DNA of 28,489 nt. Origin: a virus. A program made the translations under genes and the position numbers. The stretch spans positions 64,001 through 92,489 of the IMG/VR virus record IMGVR_UViG_3300017971_000019; one strand, given 5' to 3'. Positions 5,418-10,993 of the stretch are shown here, piece after piece. The first letter of the stretch is position 1. Each line of letters starts with the position of its first letter. A model generated the notes under the pieces. The model had not been told where the DNA came from, searched no databases, and saw only the letters and a program-made list of their open reading frames with translations.

Positions 5418-5511
5418 TCAGGCCCCGAAGTTCTGCCATACACCGTGCCGGTCTGGGCCTCGATGCGTAGGCTAGAGAGTGCTCGGGGTAGGCACCCTAC
5501 TGCGCAGAGCC
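5418..5511 (-). other. 94-base tRNA spacer with inverted repeats
   Basis: No gene or tRNA is visible. Short inverted repeats are present: aggccc (5420-5425) with gggcct (5455-5460), and gtagg (5467-5471) with cctac (5496-5500). It resembles the other folded spacers of the array, but the stems are shorter. Confidence 0.3.
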
Positions 5512-5588
5512 TGGTACCGCTGCCGGGGCTTGAACCCGGACTCTCCGCCTTGAGAGGGCGGCGTGTTGGCCAGTTACACTACAGCGGC
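5512..5588 (-). tRNA. tRNA-Glu(CTC)
   Basis: Acceptor GCCGCTG/CAGCGGT (G-U at 1-72), anticodon stem CCGCC/GGCGG with loop CTCTCAA (CTC), T-arm CCGGG/CCCGG with loop TTCAAGC, A73, encoded CCA. Confidence 0.92.
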
Positions 5589-5591
5589 ACT

Positions 5592-5667
5592 TGGTGGACC
5601 CGGCGAGATTCGAACTCGCATCGTGCAGCTTGCAAGGCTGACATGTTCCCGTTAGCACCACGGGCCC
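5592..5667 (-). tRNA. tRNA-Ala(TGC)
   Basis: Acceptor GGGCCCG/CGGGTCC (one G-U at the third pair, as in the alanine identity region), loop CTTGCAA (TGC), T-arm GCGAG/CTCGC, A73, encoded CCA. The G-U at the third pair of the acceptor coincides with the G3-U70 determinant recognised by alanyl-tRNA synthetase. Confidence 0.93.
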
Positions 5668-5674
5668 ACGATTC

Positions 5675-5753
5675 TGGCGGGAGTGACGGGAATCGAACCC
5701 GCCTGGTATTCCGCGCTGACAACGCGGTGGCCACCCATGCAGCCCCCACTCCC
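5675..5753 (-). tRNA. tRNA-Asp(GTC)
   Basis: Perfect acceptor GGGAGTG/CACTCCC, D-arm GGCT/GGCC, anticodon stem CCGCG/CGCGG with loop TTGTCAG (GTC), T-arm GCGGG/CCCGT, G73, encoded CCA. Variable region is eight bases, slightly long. Confidence 0.92.
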
Positions 5754-5755
5754 GC

Positions 5756-5832
5756 TGGTCCCTCCCCTGGGATTCGAACCCAGACTGTCCGGGGTTTGAA
5801 GCCGGTGCCTCTGCCAGTTGGACTAGAGAGGG
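5756..5832 (-). tRNA. tRNA-Leu(CAA)-like, short variable loop
   Basis: Acceptor CCCTCTC/GGGAGGG, anticodon stem CCGG/CCGG with a C-C pair next to loop TTCAAAC (CAA), T-arm CTGGG/CCCAG, A73, encoded CCA. The anticodon reads the leucine codon UUG and A73 fits Leu, but the variable region is only ACAGT instead of the long arm of leucine tRNAs. The stem and D-arm resemble a tRNA-Trp backbone, so the amino acid is uncertain. Confidence 0.8.
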
Positions 5833-5833
5833 T

Positions 5834-5911
5834 TGGTGCGAGCGGGGAGAGTCGAACTCCCAAGCGACTGGTTCTAAGCCAGCCAGGTATGCCAGTTCCC
5901 TTCACGCTCGC
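5834..5911 (-). tRNA. tRNA-Leu(TAG)-like, short variable loop
   Basis: Perfect acceptor GCGAGCG/CGCTCGC, anticodon stem GCTGG/CCAGT with loop CTTAGAA (TAG), T-arm GGGAG/CTCCC, A73, encoded CCA. The D-region (AAGGGAACTGGCATACC) looks leucine-like, but the variable region is only five bases. Confidence 0.85.
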
Positions 5912-5912
5912 A

Positions 5913-5989
5913 TGGTCCCACCGAGAGGATTCGAACCTCCACTGTCAGGAATCTCAGTCCTGTTCCTCTGCCAGTTGGGATACGGTGGG
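5913..5989 (-). tRNA. tRNA-Leu(GAG)-like, short variable loop
   Basis: Perfect acceptor CCCACCG/CGGTGGG, anticodon stem CAGGA/TCCTG with loop CTGAGAT (GAG), T-arm GGAGG/CCTCT, A73, encoded CCA. The variable region is ACAGT, as in the CAA tRNA, and the D-arms of the two are nearly the same. Its 5' half also encodes the end of the zinc-protein gene. Confidence 0.86.
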
Positions 5990-6178
5990 TTTGTGAGACG
6001 GTGCGCACTTGAAGCAGATGCGTACCCTCTCGCCGTTACGTCTTGTCCTGTCGGAGCACCCGTTGCAGACGGGCCTTCCACAGTACGTGCAGCGTACCCT
6101 GGTCTTCCTCTTGAAGAAGTAGTCGCCAGGATTCGCTATACAGAGTGCGCTCTTGATCGCGCACGGTTCCGCCTTCAT
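5954..6178 (-). CDS. Small zinc-binding protein, 74 aa
   Basis: Three CxxC pairs, C30-C33, C38-C41 and C55-C58, in the order TYC, VCNGC and ICFKC, predict one or two bound zinc ions. The rest is rich in Lys and Arg (KRKTR, RTRRNGER), so RNA or DNA binding is likely. It starts with ATG two bases after the CCA of tRNA-Lys(CTT), so the GGGGGGA of that tRNA acceptor may serve as its ribosome binding site. Residues from about 64 to the stop lie in tRNA-Leu(GAG). The gene is embedded in the tRNA transcript, which hints at a role in RNA handling, but this is only context. Confidence 0.65.
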   Translation of the reverse strand: MKAEPCAIKSALCIANPGDYFFKRKTRVRCTYCGRPVCNGCSDRTRRNGERVRICFKCAPSHKPTVSQLAEEQD

Positions 6179-6180
6179 GT

Positions 6181-6256
6181 TGGTCCCCCCGGAAGGATTC
6201 GAACCTTCACCTCAACGGTTAAGAGCCGCGTATGCCATCCGTAACACCTCGGAGGG
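6181..6256 (-). tRNA. tRNA-Lys(CTT)
   Basis: Acceptor CCCTCCG/CGGGGGG (one G-U), D-arm GTGT with a long loop, loop CTCTTAA (CTT), T-arm GAAGG/CCTTC, A73, encoded CCA. Anticodon stem has weak outer pairs. Confidence 0.88.
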
Positions 6257-6257
6257 A

Positions 6258-6332
6258 TGGAGCCCCTGCCGGGAATCGAACCCAGACTGACTGCTTACCA
6301 AGCAGTTGTGCTTCCGTTATCACTACAAGGGC
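6258..6332 (-). tRNA. tRNA-Thr(GGT)
   Basis: Acceptor GCCCTTG/CAGGGGC (one G-U), anticodon stem ACTGC/GCAGT with loop TTGGTAA (GGT), T-arm CTGGG/CCCGG, U73 as in the other two Thr tRNAs here, encoded CCA. Confidence 0.93.
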
Positions 6333-6334
6333 AT

Positions 6335-6423
6335 TGGTGGAGCAGGAGGGATTCGAACTCTCAAGTGTCCTTGGGACTCCGGGGTTACAGCCCGGTGCCG
6401 GCACCAGTTCCGGCGTCTGCTCC
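6335..6423 (-). tRNA. tRNA-Tyr(GTA)
   Basis: Perfect acceptor GGAGCAG/CTGCTCC, anticodon stem CCGGG/CCCGG with loop CTGTAAC (GTA), long class II variable arm as in bacterial Tyr tRNAs, A73, encoded CCA. One mismatch in the T-stem. Confidence 0.93.
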
Positions 6424-6424
6424 A

Positions 6425-6499
6425 TGGAGCGGTCGGCGGGACTCGAACCCGCACCACAAGGCTTGGAAGGCCCGCTGCTGCCAGTTACACCACGACCGC
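6425..6499 (-). tRNA. tRNA-Gly(TCC)
   Basis: Perfect acceptor GCGGTCG/CGACCGC, loop CTTCCAA (TCC), T-arm GCGGG/CCCGC, U73 as in bacterial glycine tRNAs, encoded CCA. Outer anticodon-stem pairs are weak. Confidence 0.92.
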
Positions 6500-6502
6500 T
6501 CG

Positions 6503-6554
6503 CGGGGGCATTGCGCCCCCGTTACGTCTTTGAACGAACCAGGTTGTCAAAGAC
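6503..6554 (-). other. Two consecutive hairpins between tRNA-Gly and tRNA-Trp
   Basis: CGGGGGC (6503-6509) pairs with GCCCCCG (6515-6521), loop five bases. Next, GTCTTTGA (6526-6533) pairs with TCAAAGAC (6547-6554), and inside it AACC pairs with GGTT. Neither is followed by a U-tract, so these look like folded spacers rather than intrinsic terminators. The first hairpin is followed by TTACGTC, a motif repeated beside a hairpin near 26960. Confidence 0.45.
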
Positions 6555-6574
6555 CACGCGGCATCTATGGCCGA

Positions 6575-6648
6575 TGGCGGGCTCGCCAGGATTCGAACCT
6601 GGGTCTTCGGTTTTGGAGACCGAAATGCTTCCGCTACACCACGAACCC
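6575..6648 (-). tRNA. tRNA-Trp(CCA)
   Basis: Acceptor GGGTTCG/CGAGCCC (one G-U), anticodon stem TCGGT/ACCGA with loop CTCCAAA (CCA), T-arm CCAGG/CCTGG, G73, encoded CCA. It is the first tRNA of the array in transcription order. Confidence 0.95.
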
Positions 6649-6658
6649 ATCACGCCTC

Positions 6659-6677
6659 ACAGGATACCAGATCCTGT
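6659..6677 (-). other. Stem-loop between last operon gene and first tRNA
   Basis: ACAGGAT (6659-6665) pairs with ATCCTGT (6671-6677) around a five-base loop. It overlaps the stop codon of the 64-aa gene and precedes tRNA-Trp. It may mark a cleavage point between mRNA and tRNA precursor. A TTGACA sequence lies here too, but no -10 box follows at a suitable distance. Confidence 0.35.
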
Positions 6678-6871
6678 CAAGTCGTGGTTGTGTAGTACGG
6701 GCCGAGTCGGTTCGGGGTGAGTTCCAGTTCCTTGACAGCCGCAGCCTTGGCCTCCTTCTCGGTGGGGCCGGTCCCAGCCACCTCTGCGACGTAGACGCCG
6801 ACGGTCTTACCGGACAAGACCTTCGTCACATGGACGTTCAGCTTCACGACGAAGCCACTCTGCTCTTCCAT
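6677..6871 (-). CDS. Small protein, possible dsRBD-like half domain, 64 aa
   Basis: Starts with ATG just after the TAG of the previous gene (TAGATG), with AAGGAGGAG upstream. The sequence has three strand-like stretches (FVVKLNVHV, KTVGVYVAEV) followed by TGPTEKEAKAAAVKEL at 34-49. That last part resembles the final helix of double-stranded RNA-binding domains (G-x-G-x-S-K-K-x-A-K-x-x-A-A). The protein is shorter than a full dsRBD, so this is a weak similarity. It is the last protein gene before the tRNA array. The tail ends in four Thr. Unknown function otherwise. Confidence 0.65.
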   Translation of the reverse strand: MEEQSGFVVKLNVHVTKVLSGKTVGVYVAEVAGTGPTEKEAKAAAVKELELTPNRLGPYYTTTT

Positions 6872-7588
6872 CTACTCCTCCTTCAGTGAGATCTTCCTCT
6901 TCTTCCGGCCTTCTGCCGGCGGGATCTTCTTCTTGGGCGCGATCCTCTTCGGGATCGGGTTCACTTCTTGCGGCATCGTGCCAGTGCGGCGCAGTGTCTC
7001 CTCGTCCCAGATGGCCTGCGTCGATGGCGCGTAGAAATCTTCTTCGTTCCAGTGCCATACGTTGGTCTGGGTTGAGTACCTCTGCTGCCTCGCTACAAAC
7101 CGTGCGTAGTCGTCCTCTGCGCGTCGCGCAGCCTCACGCTCCGCGTTCGCGGCGCCGACCTCCAGCGCCTCCTCTGCACGCGCAACACCCAGGAGGCGCT
7201 CCAGGTACTCGATCTGGGACTCGCCTTCACGGTGCCTGTGGAGCCCGGACTCAATGATGCTCATCATGCGCTGTTCGTAATGGGCCGCGTCGATGGGGTG
7301 CCTGCGCTGGAACTCCAGTACAGCCTCGTTGCTCTCCTCTGAGAGGCGGTTCCAGGCCTCCATGGTCCCGCGCTCCACGTAGTAGGCTCTCTCCTCGGTC
7401 ACGGCGAACCTGTCGAAGATTCGCACAGACAGGCTCTGTACGGGAGAGATGTCCAGGGTGTCAGACGGGTCGTATGCGGTGGCAGCGGTGATAGGATCCT
7501 CATCCTGGATTCGAAGCTCCATCGGAGGTGGGTCAGGTACAGTCGTGTCCCTCTGGAAGCCGTTTCTCCCCGTCAGCCTTGCCAGCAT
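6872..7588 (-). CDS. Unknown phage protein with KRKISLKEE tail, 238 aa
   Basis: ATG at 7588 follows AGGGAGA at good spacing, and the gene overlaps the end of the NinG-like gene by 56 bases. The N-terminal quarter is Pro- and Asp-rich; residues 70-175 are strongly helical and charged (RLSEESNEAVLEFQRRH, VGAANAEREAARRAEDD), probably coiled coil. The C-terminal 25 residues are basic (PKRIAPKKKI, then GRKKRKISLKEE). The ending matches the tails at 19712 and 3302. No enzyme motif is seen. Could be a scaffold, assembly or regulatory protein; I do not recognise it. Confidence 0.75.
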   Translation of the reverse strand: MLARLTGRNGFQRDTTVPDPPPMELRIQDEDPITAATAYDPSDTLDISPVQSLSVRIFDRFAVTEERAYYVERGTMEAWNRLSEESNEAVLEFQRRHPIDAAHYEQRMMSIIESGLHRHREGESQIEYLERLLGVARAEEALEVGAANAEREAARRAEDDYARFVARQQRYSTQTNVWHWNEEDFYAPSTQAIWDEETLRRTGTMPQEVNPIPKRIAPKKKIPPAEGRKKRKISLKEE

Positions 7589-8099
7589 CTGTCTCCCTCT
7601 GTAGATGCATCAGTACCAGGTCGATGTCCATCTTGGTCTTGCACAGCGACCTGAGTCTTAGCTGTTCGTACTTCTCAGCCCCCAGGAACCGAATGCAGAA
7701 GTCCCTGTGGGCCTCGTGATCGTTCGTTAGTCGGATGTGACAACCGGGGCAACCAGGAGCCCCGTTGTCGAGGTCGAACCGGATGTGAGGGTACTTCCCC
7801 TTCGGGAAGAGGTGCATCGCCTGCAACCCTCTCGTCGTCCCACACACCGCACACGCCCCAGTGGGTCTGGCCTTCTTGTAGATCAGATGCCGCCATAGGT
7901 CGTTCGCCCTCGTCATCTTCTGACGCCGCTCGTTCTGAGTCGGCGTTCGGTACTTCTTCTTCTTCCGTCCCGACAGCGGCTTCGTGATCCCATCGCAGTG
8001 GATGCACAAGAAACGACTGCGCCGCCCGCCTTCTGGCCTATCCTTGATCCATAGAACGTCCTTCTTGCAGCGTGGACAGTACCGAGGCATCTTCGGCAT
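7533..8099 (-). CDS. NinG/Rap-like HNH recombination protein, 188 aa
   Basis: The N-terminus carries a zinc ribbon (C8-x2-C11 and C32-x2-C35) and a basic linker (GRKKKKYR). The rest matches the NinG/Rap pattern: helical DLWRHLIYKK, ACAVCG (C83, C86), AMHLFPKG (H96), IRFDLDNGAPGC, CPGCH (C117, C120, H121), then HRDFCIRFLG. In lambda, Rap (NinG) is a structure-specific endonuclease that resolves branched recombination intermediates. ATG at 8099 overlaps the stop of the preceding 26-aa gene (TGATG) and has GAGG upstream; a GTG at 8117 is less likely. Placed downstream of RecT and the nuclease, so a role in phage recombination fits. Confidence 0.72.
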   Translation of the reverse strand: MPKMPRYCPRCKKDVLWIKDRPEGGRRSRFLCIHCDGITKPLSGRKKKKYRTPTQNERRQKMTRANDLWRHLIYKKARPTGACAVCGTTRGLQAMHLFPKGKYPHIRFDLDNGAPGCPGCHIRLTNDHEAHRDFCIRFLGAEKYEQLRLRSLCKTKMDIDLVLMHLQRETDAGKADGEKRLPEGHDCT

Positions 8100-8179
8100 C
8101 AGCGCCTCTTCAGCCACCCGAGAAGGGCCAAGAGTACAGCCGCCAGGACGCAGAGTCCGCCGTCCGCGCAGCCCCTCAT
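8099..8179 (-). CDS. 26-aa single-pass membrane peptide
   Basis: A tiny frame starts with ATG overlapping the stop of the 54-aa gene (ATGA) and ends with TGA overlapping the ATG of the NinG-like gene. The peptide reads MRGCADGG, then LCVLAAVLLALLGWL (residues 9-23), then KRR. That is a perfect single transmembrane helix with a positive cytoplasmic end, so N-out, C-in. A stop-start chain on both sides argues that it is translated. Comparable phage micro-membrane proteins include spanin-type and holin-like proteins, but nothing specific is recognised. Confidence 0.5.
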   Translation of the reverse strand: MRGCADGGLCVLAAVLLALLGWLKRR

Positions 8180-8340
8180 TGTCCGTAGGGCTCCCACGGC
8201 TTCGGGTGCTCCCTCCTGCGCTTGTACGCCTGGCGGAGCTTCTCCGCGACCTCCTCCTCGCGCTTCTTCTCCTCCTCGGCCCGCTTCTTCATGCGCTCCT
8301 CGAAGCGCTTCATCTTCTCGTCCATGGTCAACTCGGTCAT
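8176..8340 (-). CDS. Highly charged coiled-coil protein, 54 aa
   Basis: ATG at 8340 overlaps the stop of the ParB-like gene (ATGA). The sequence is nearly all helix: MTMDEKM-type N-terminus, then EERMKKRAEEEKKREEE (15-30) with a heptad-like charge pattern, and a C-terminal HPKPWEPYG. No catalytic motif. It is likely to dimerise or to bind another phage protein. Coupled translation with both neighbours supports it as a real gene. Confidence 0.65.
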   Translation of the reverse strand: MTELTMDEKMKRFEERMKKRAEEEKKREEEVAEKLRQAYKRRREHPKPWEPYGQ

Positions 8341-8849
8341 AGGGGCCTCTTGCACTCGGGGCAGATGTTGGACTCGGTGATCGCTCCACCCCTAGGCTGG
8401 TCGGCTGCGGTCATGCTGAACTCCTTCGCCTCGAAGCCCCAGTCTAGGAGCTTGTCGGCCTCGAACTCGTTCGCCAGCATGTCGAAGTCCCACTCGCCCT
8501 GGTTCTTGTTCAGGCGGATGGCTAGCTCCTCCCGCTCCCCATCGGTGAGGGGTCGGTTGGGCATCCGCACGTCCACTACGGCGCTCTCGTCCACCAGCAT
8601 CCGGTGGAGCATGACACGTCGTCTCTGGTGTCCCCCGATGATCGTCTTCCCGTCGTAGTCCACGACGATGGGCTCGACGTAGTCGAACTTCCCGAGGGAG
8701 GCTCGGAGGTCATCGGCTTGCTTGGCGGTAAGCTTCCGTGGGTTCTTGTCCCACTCGATCATGTCACCGAGGGGCTTCCGCTCTGTGTGCCAGGTGAGAG
8801 GCTCCAGCGGCTCCTCTTCAGGGTCCAACGACGTTACCTCTGTTGACAT
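8337..8849 (-). CDS. ParB-like nuclease-domain protein, 170 aa
   Basis: ATG at 8849 follows GGGAGAGG; the frame opens earlier at a GTG (8879) with no better site. ParB/Srx-fold motifs are in order: IEWDKNPRKLT (31-41), LRASLGKFDYVEPIVVD, IIGGHQRRR (70-78) and RLNKNQGEWD (112-121). The IIGGHQR motif binds nucleotide in ParB-type proteins, which act as CTP-dependent DNA clamps or, in phages, often as partners of DNA methylases. No methylase is next to it here. The C-terminus ends in CPECKRP, a half zinc site. Likely a DNA-binding regulator or a nuclease; target unknown. Confidence 0.85.
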   Translation of the reverse strand: MSTEVTSLDPEEEPLEPLTWHTERKPLGDMIEWDKNPRKLTAKQADDLRASLGKFDYVEPIVVDYDGKTIIGGHQRRRVMLHRMLVDESAVVDVRMPNRPLTDGEREELAIRLNKNQGEWDFDMLANEFEADKLLDWGFEAKEFSMTAADQPRGGAITESNICPECKRPL

Positions 8850-9015
8850 CCACCTCTCCCTTCCCTTCGCAGTACTCACACTGGTACTGCTCCTGCTCCG
8901 GGCACCGCCTCATGCACATCTCATCGGTGCCGTCACACGCGTGAACGTCACGAGCGAACCAGCCTCGCCCGTCGCACATCGGGCATTCTATCAAGGTCAG
9001 ATCTTCTTCGTTCAC
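8818..9015 (-). CDS. Zinc-ribbon protein with DnaJ-like Cys pairs, 65 aa
   Basis: Cys pairs CPMCDGRGW and CEYCEGKGE match the CxxCxGxG repeat of DnaJ-type zinc modules, with two further pairs between (DACDG-type and CMRRC). It probably binds zinc. The GTG at 9015 is preferred because GAGGGG sits 4 bases before it; a GTG at 9027 overlaps the upstream stop but lacks a site. The 3' end overlaps the ParB-like gene by 32 bases. No other domain is present, so it may be a small adaptor. Unknown function. Confidence 0.6.
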   Translation of the reverse strand: MNEEDLTLIECPMCDGRGWFARDVHACDGTDEMCMRRCPEQEQYQCEYCEGKGEVDVNRGNVVGP

Positions 9016-9023
9016 GGGTCCCC

Positions 9024-9890
9024 TCACATTAGGATGGCACCGGGGTACTGCCAGTCGTACCGGAGGTGCCCGTCCGGGAAAAAGATCGCCTGGCGGATCC
9101 TGTCGCCCTTGGGGAGCGTGAGGCAGTCAGTGAGGCAGACGTTCTGCCCGTACACGTCGTAGACCTCAGCCCCGTGCTGGAGCTTCAGGACCATCGTGCC
9201 GTTGGTTCTGATGTGCTTCCGAACCAGCGCCACCCTGGCCTCGCTCAGCGAGTGTGCCCTCGTCCAGTCCGCCTCCTTCTGGCTGCGGGAGTGGTTTGCC
9301 ACCGCCACTGGCCGCAGGGAGAGTTGCTCCACCTCGTTCTGGCGTGCGAACTCGATGAGGGCTTCCACCTCGAAGGAACTGTCAATCCCGCCGGCCAGCA
9401 TGACCACCGAGAGCCGAACGCTGAGACCGGCGTCGTGGATCTTCTTGATGAGGTCCGCCAGGTTCGGGTACTCGTAGCCGGGACGGTGCCCGAGGTAGAC
9501 CTTCTGGTTGATGTCCCTCTTGTAGCTGGCGATGGAGAGCGCCACGGTCGTGAGCCCGCGCTCCCTCATCATTGGCAACCCGACGTAGTCGTCTTCAGCC
9601 ATCTTTAGGCCGTTCGTCTGAAGCTCCACGAACGGGAAGAAGTGCCCGACGTTGTCGAGGTAGTCGAGTAGCTGTCTGGGGTACAGGGTGGGCTCACCCT
9701 TGCCGGTGAGTATCACCGTGCTCACGTTCATGTTGTGAGCGAACTGGATGGCCTTCGCCAGGCGTGGCCCGTTGATCTCGGGCTCTTCCGGCGTGACGCC
9801 AAGGGGTGGCGTCATCTTCGACACACAGAAGGGGCAGGACGCGTTACACGCCGCACCCCCCACCACCAGGCTCAGGGTCTCTATCTTCAT
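9024..9890 (-). CDS. Radical SAM enzyme, 288 aa
   Basis: The N-terminus has CNASCPFC (C15-x3-C19-x2-C22), the [4Fe-4S] site of radical SAM enzymes, and TGKGEP (62-67), the SAM-binding GGEP-type motif. The rest reads as a TIM-barrel of the expected length (FVELQTNG, TVALSIAS, LSVRLSVVML, LSLRPVAV). The C-terminus has two extra Cys (CLTDC), which may hold a partner cluster. The substrate is not evident: queuosine-type, MoaA-like and peptide-modifying enzymes all share these motifs. The RBS is GGGAGAGAG. No partner peptide is obvious; a small Cys-rich protein lies just upstream. Confidence 0.85.
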   Translation of the reverse strand: MKIETLSLVVGGAACNASCPFCVSKMTPPLGVTPEEPEINGPRLAKAIQFAHNMNVSTVILTGKGEPTLYPRQLLDYLDNVGHFFPFVELQTNGLKMAEDDYVGLPMMRERGLTTVALSIASYKRDINQKVYLGHRPGYEYPNLADLIKKIHDAGLSVRLSVVMLAGGIDSSFEVEALIEFARQNEVEQLSLRPVAVANHSRSQKEADWTRAHSLSEARVALVRKHIRTNGTMVLKLQHGAEVYDVYGQNVCLTDCLTLPKGDRIRQAIFFPDGHLRYDWQYPGAILM

Positions 9891-10038
9891 CTCTCTCCCT
9901 CACGTATGGCCACACAGGCCAGTCTTCTATCGCTGGGCATTCACAGTCGTAGACGTGCATCTGGTGCTCGGTACACCAGTAGTCTTCGCACATCTCGCAC
10001 TTGACCCAGCAGGGCTTCACTTCCACCACTCCCACCAT
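9844..10038 (-). CDS. Small Cys-rich protein, 64 aa or shorter
   Basis: The frame shows CEMCEDYWCTEH and DCECP, two or more metal-binding pairs, with hydrophobic stretches and a C-terminus of Asp/Gly repeats overlapping the radical SAM start by 47 bases. Several starts are possible (ATG 10038; GTGs near 10020-10026). The upstream part lies in the previous gene. It may be a zinc or iron-sulphur protein, or a substrate or partner of the radical SAM enzyme; context only. Confidence 0.5.
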   Translation of the reverse strand: MVGVVEVKPCWVKCEMCEDYWCTEHQMHVYDCECPAIEDWPVWPYVRERDEDRDPEPGGGGCGV

Positions 10039-10271
10039 CGCCGCTTTGGCTGGTAGGGAATGTAGACCCCCTCCATCTGCGCTCGCGTGGCTGCCTTGAG
10101 TGCAGACGCTTCCAGTCTGCGCTCGTACTCGGCGTCTCCCAGGACTGATCTGAACAACTCCTCTTCGGTCATTGTCACATTGACGTACCTGCCCGTTGCC
10201 TCATGGAAGGTAACCGTAGTCATCTCAGGCTTGCGGCCAGTTGACACAGCGACAGTATCAGTAAATATCAT
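10017..10271 (-). CDS. Unknown phage protein, 84 aa
   Basis: ATG at 10271 overlaps the stop of the preceding coiled-coil gene (ATGA) and has GGGAGGC upstream. The N-terminal half is strand-rich (MIFTDTVAVST, TVTFHEATGRYVNVTM); the second half is a helix (EEELFRSVLGDAEYERRLEASALKAA). The end is very aromatic and basic (RRWWEWWK). No family recognised. Confidence 0.6.
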   Translation of the reverse strand: MIFTDTVAVSTGRKPEMTTVTFHEATGRYVNVTMTEEELFRSVLGDAEYERRLEASALKAATRAQMEGVYIPYQPKRRWWEWWK

Positions 10272-10993
10272 CGTCCGCCTCCCTGGAGGGCCTTGACCGT
10301 GGGGCAGGGCCACTCGGGCTTGTCCTCCGCCACCTCAGCATCAGTAGCGCACCCTCGACAACGCTGCTTGCCATCCCAGTAGACAGGCGTGTGCAGTGCC
10401 AGCGCCGCCTCGATCTTGGCCTTCAGGCCAGCATTGAGCGTGATAGCCTTGCCCTTTTGCTGGCGCAGCCGCGACACAAGGTCACCACAAGCGTGTAGCC
10501 TCTGATCCCTGTCGGCTATCTCGACCCGCAGCCGCTCGATCTCCTCTTGCAGTGGTTTCGTTTGCTCGCAAACCGAGTGCCCGTGAACGCCGACCTTGAT
10601 CCAGTCCTGGGCCTCGTCGCTCATGCGGTCCAGAATCTCTCGACAGGCACCATATGGATCTTTTTCCCACCTGCCTCCGACCTTCTTCACCACCCGCACC
10701 CACTCGGCGTCTCGCTCCCGCAGCCGCTCGATCTCCTGTCCAGCCTCCGTCCACTTCTCGTAGTAGGGATGAGAAGACTCAGCCTCCTCTCGCAACCGCT
10801 CGTTCTCCTCCTCGGCCTTGACCGCTCGCCGCTCGTACTGCTTGCACGCATCGGCCAGGTTCTCGTTGTTGGCAAGGTGACCCCGGTTCTCAGCCCGCAG
10901 CCGCTCGTTCTCCTCCTCCAACCTCCGCACGTTCTTCAAGAGGTGGGGACAGTCGTGTACATGGTCATCACACAAGACAACCTCACTCGGCAT
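10268..10993 (-). CDS. Long coiled-coil protein with C-terminal Cys, 241 aa
   Basis: ATG at 10993 has GGGAGGTG upstream and overlaps the previous gene by 11 bases. Most of the protein is coiled coil with repeated ENERLR (residues about 27-95 and 125-155), and it holds four copies of a repeated DNA segment that encodes this. The N-terminal region has His/Cys (DDHVHDCPHLL) and the C-terminus QRCRGCATD and WPCPTVKALQGG. The ending resembles the end of the neighbouring 161-aa protein (VALVKALRG), so the two are probably duplicates. Structural or scaffolding role likely; unknown. Confidence 0.7.
   Translation of the reverse strand: MPSEVVLCDDHVHDCPHLLKNVRRLEEENERLRAENRGHLANNENLADACKQYERRAVKAEEENERLREEAESSHPYYEKWTEAGQEIERLRERDAEWVRVVKKVGGRWEKDPYGACREILDRMSDEAQDWIKVGVHGHSVCEQTKPLQEEIERLRVEIADRDQRLHACGDLVSRLRQQKGKAITLNAGLKAKIEAALALHTPVYWDGKQRCRGCATDAEVAEDKPEWPCPTVKALQGGGR

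Noticed and set aside
5220-5996. Long plus-strand frame of 258 aa across the array
   Set aside because: It is a translation of antisense tRNA genes; the repeated GGIRTP-like motifs are reversed T-arms.
2501-6648. Archaeal virus origin suggested by the AUA-reading tRNA and the unusual tRNAs
   Set aside because: CCA is encoded, ribosome sites are bacterial, and signal peptides and DnaB-type helicase fit a bacterial phage.
6659-6700. TTGACA sequence before the tRNA array as a promoter
   Set aside because: No -10 box at a suitable distance; the same bases form a hairpin, so kept only as a stem-loop.
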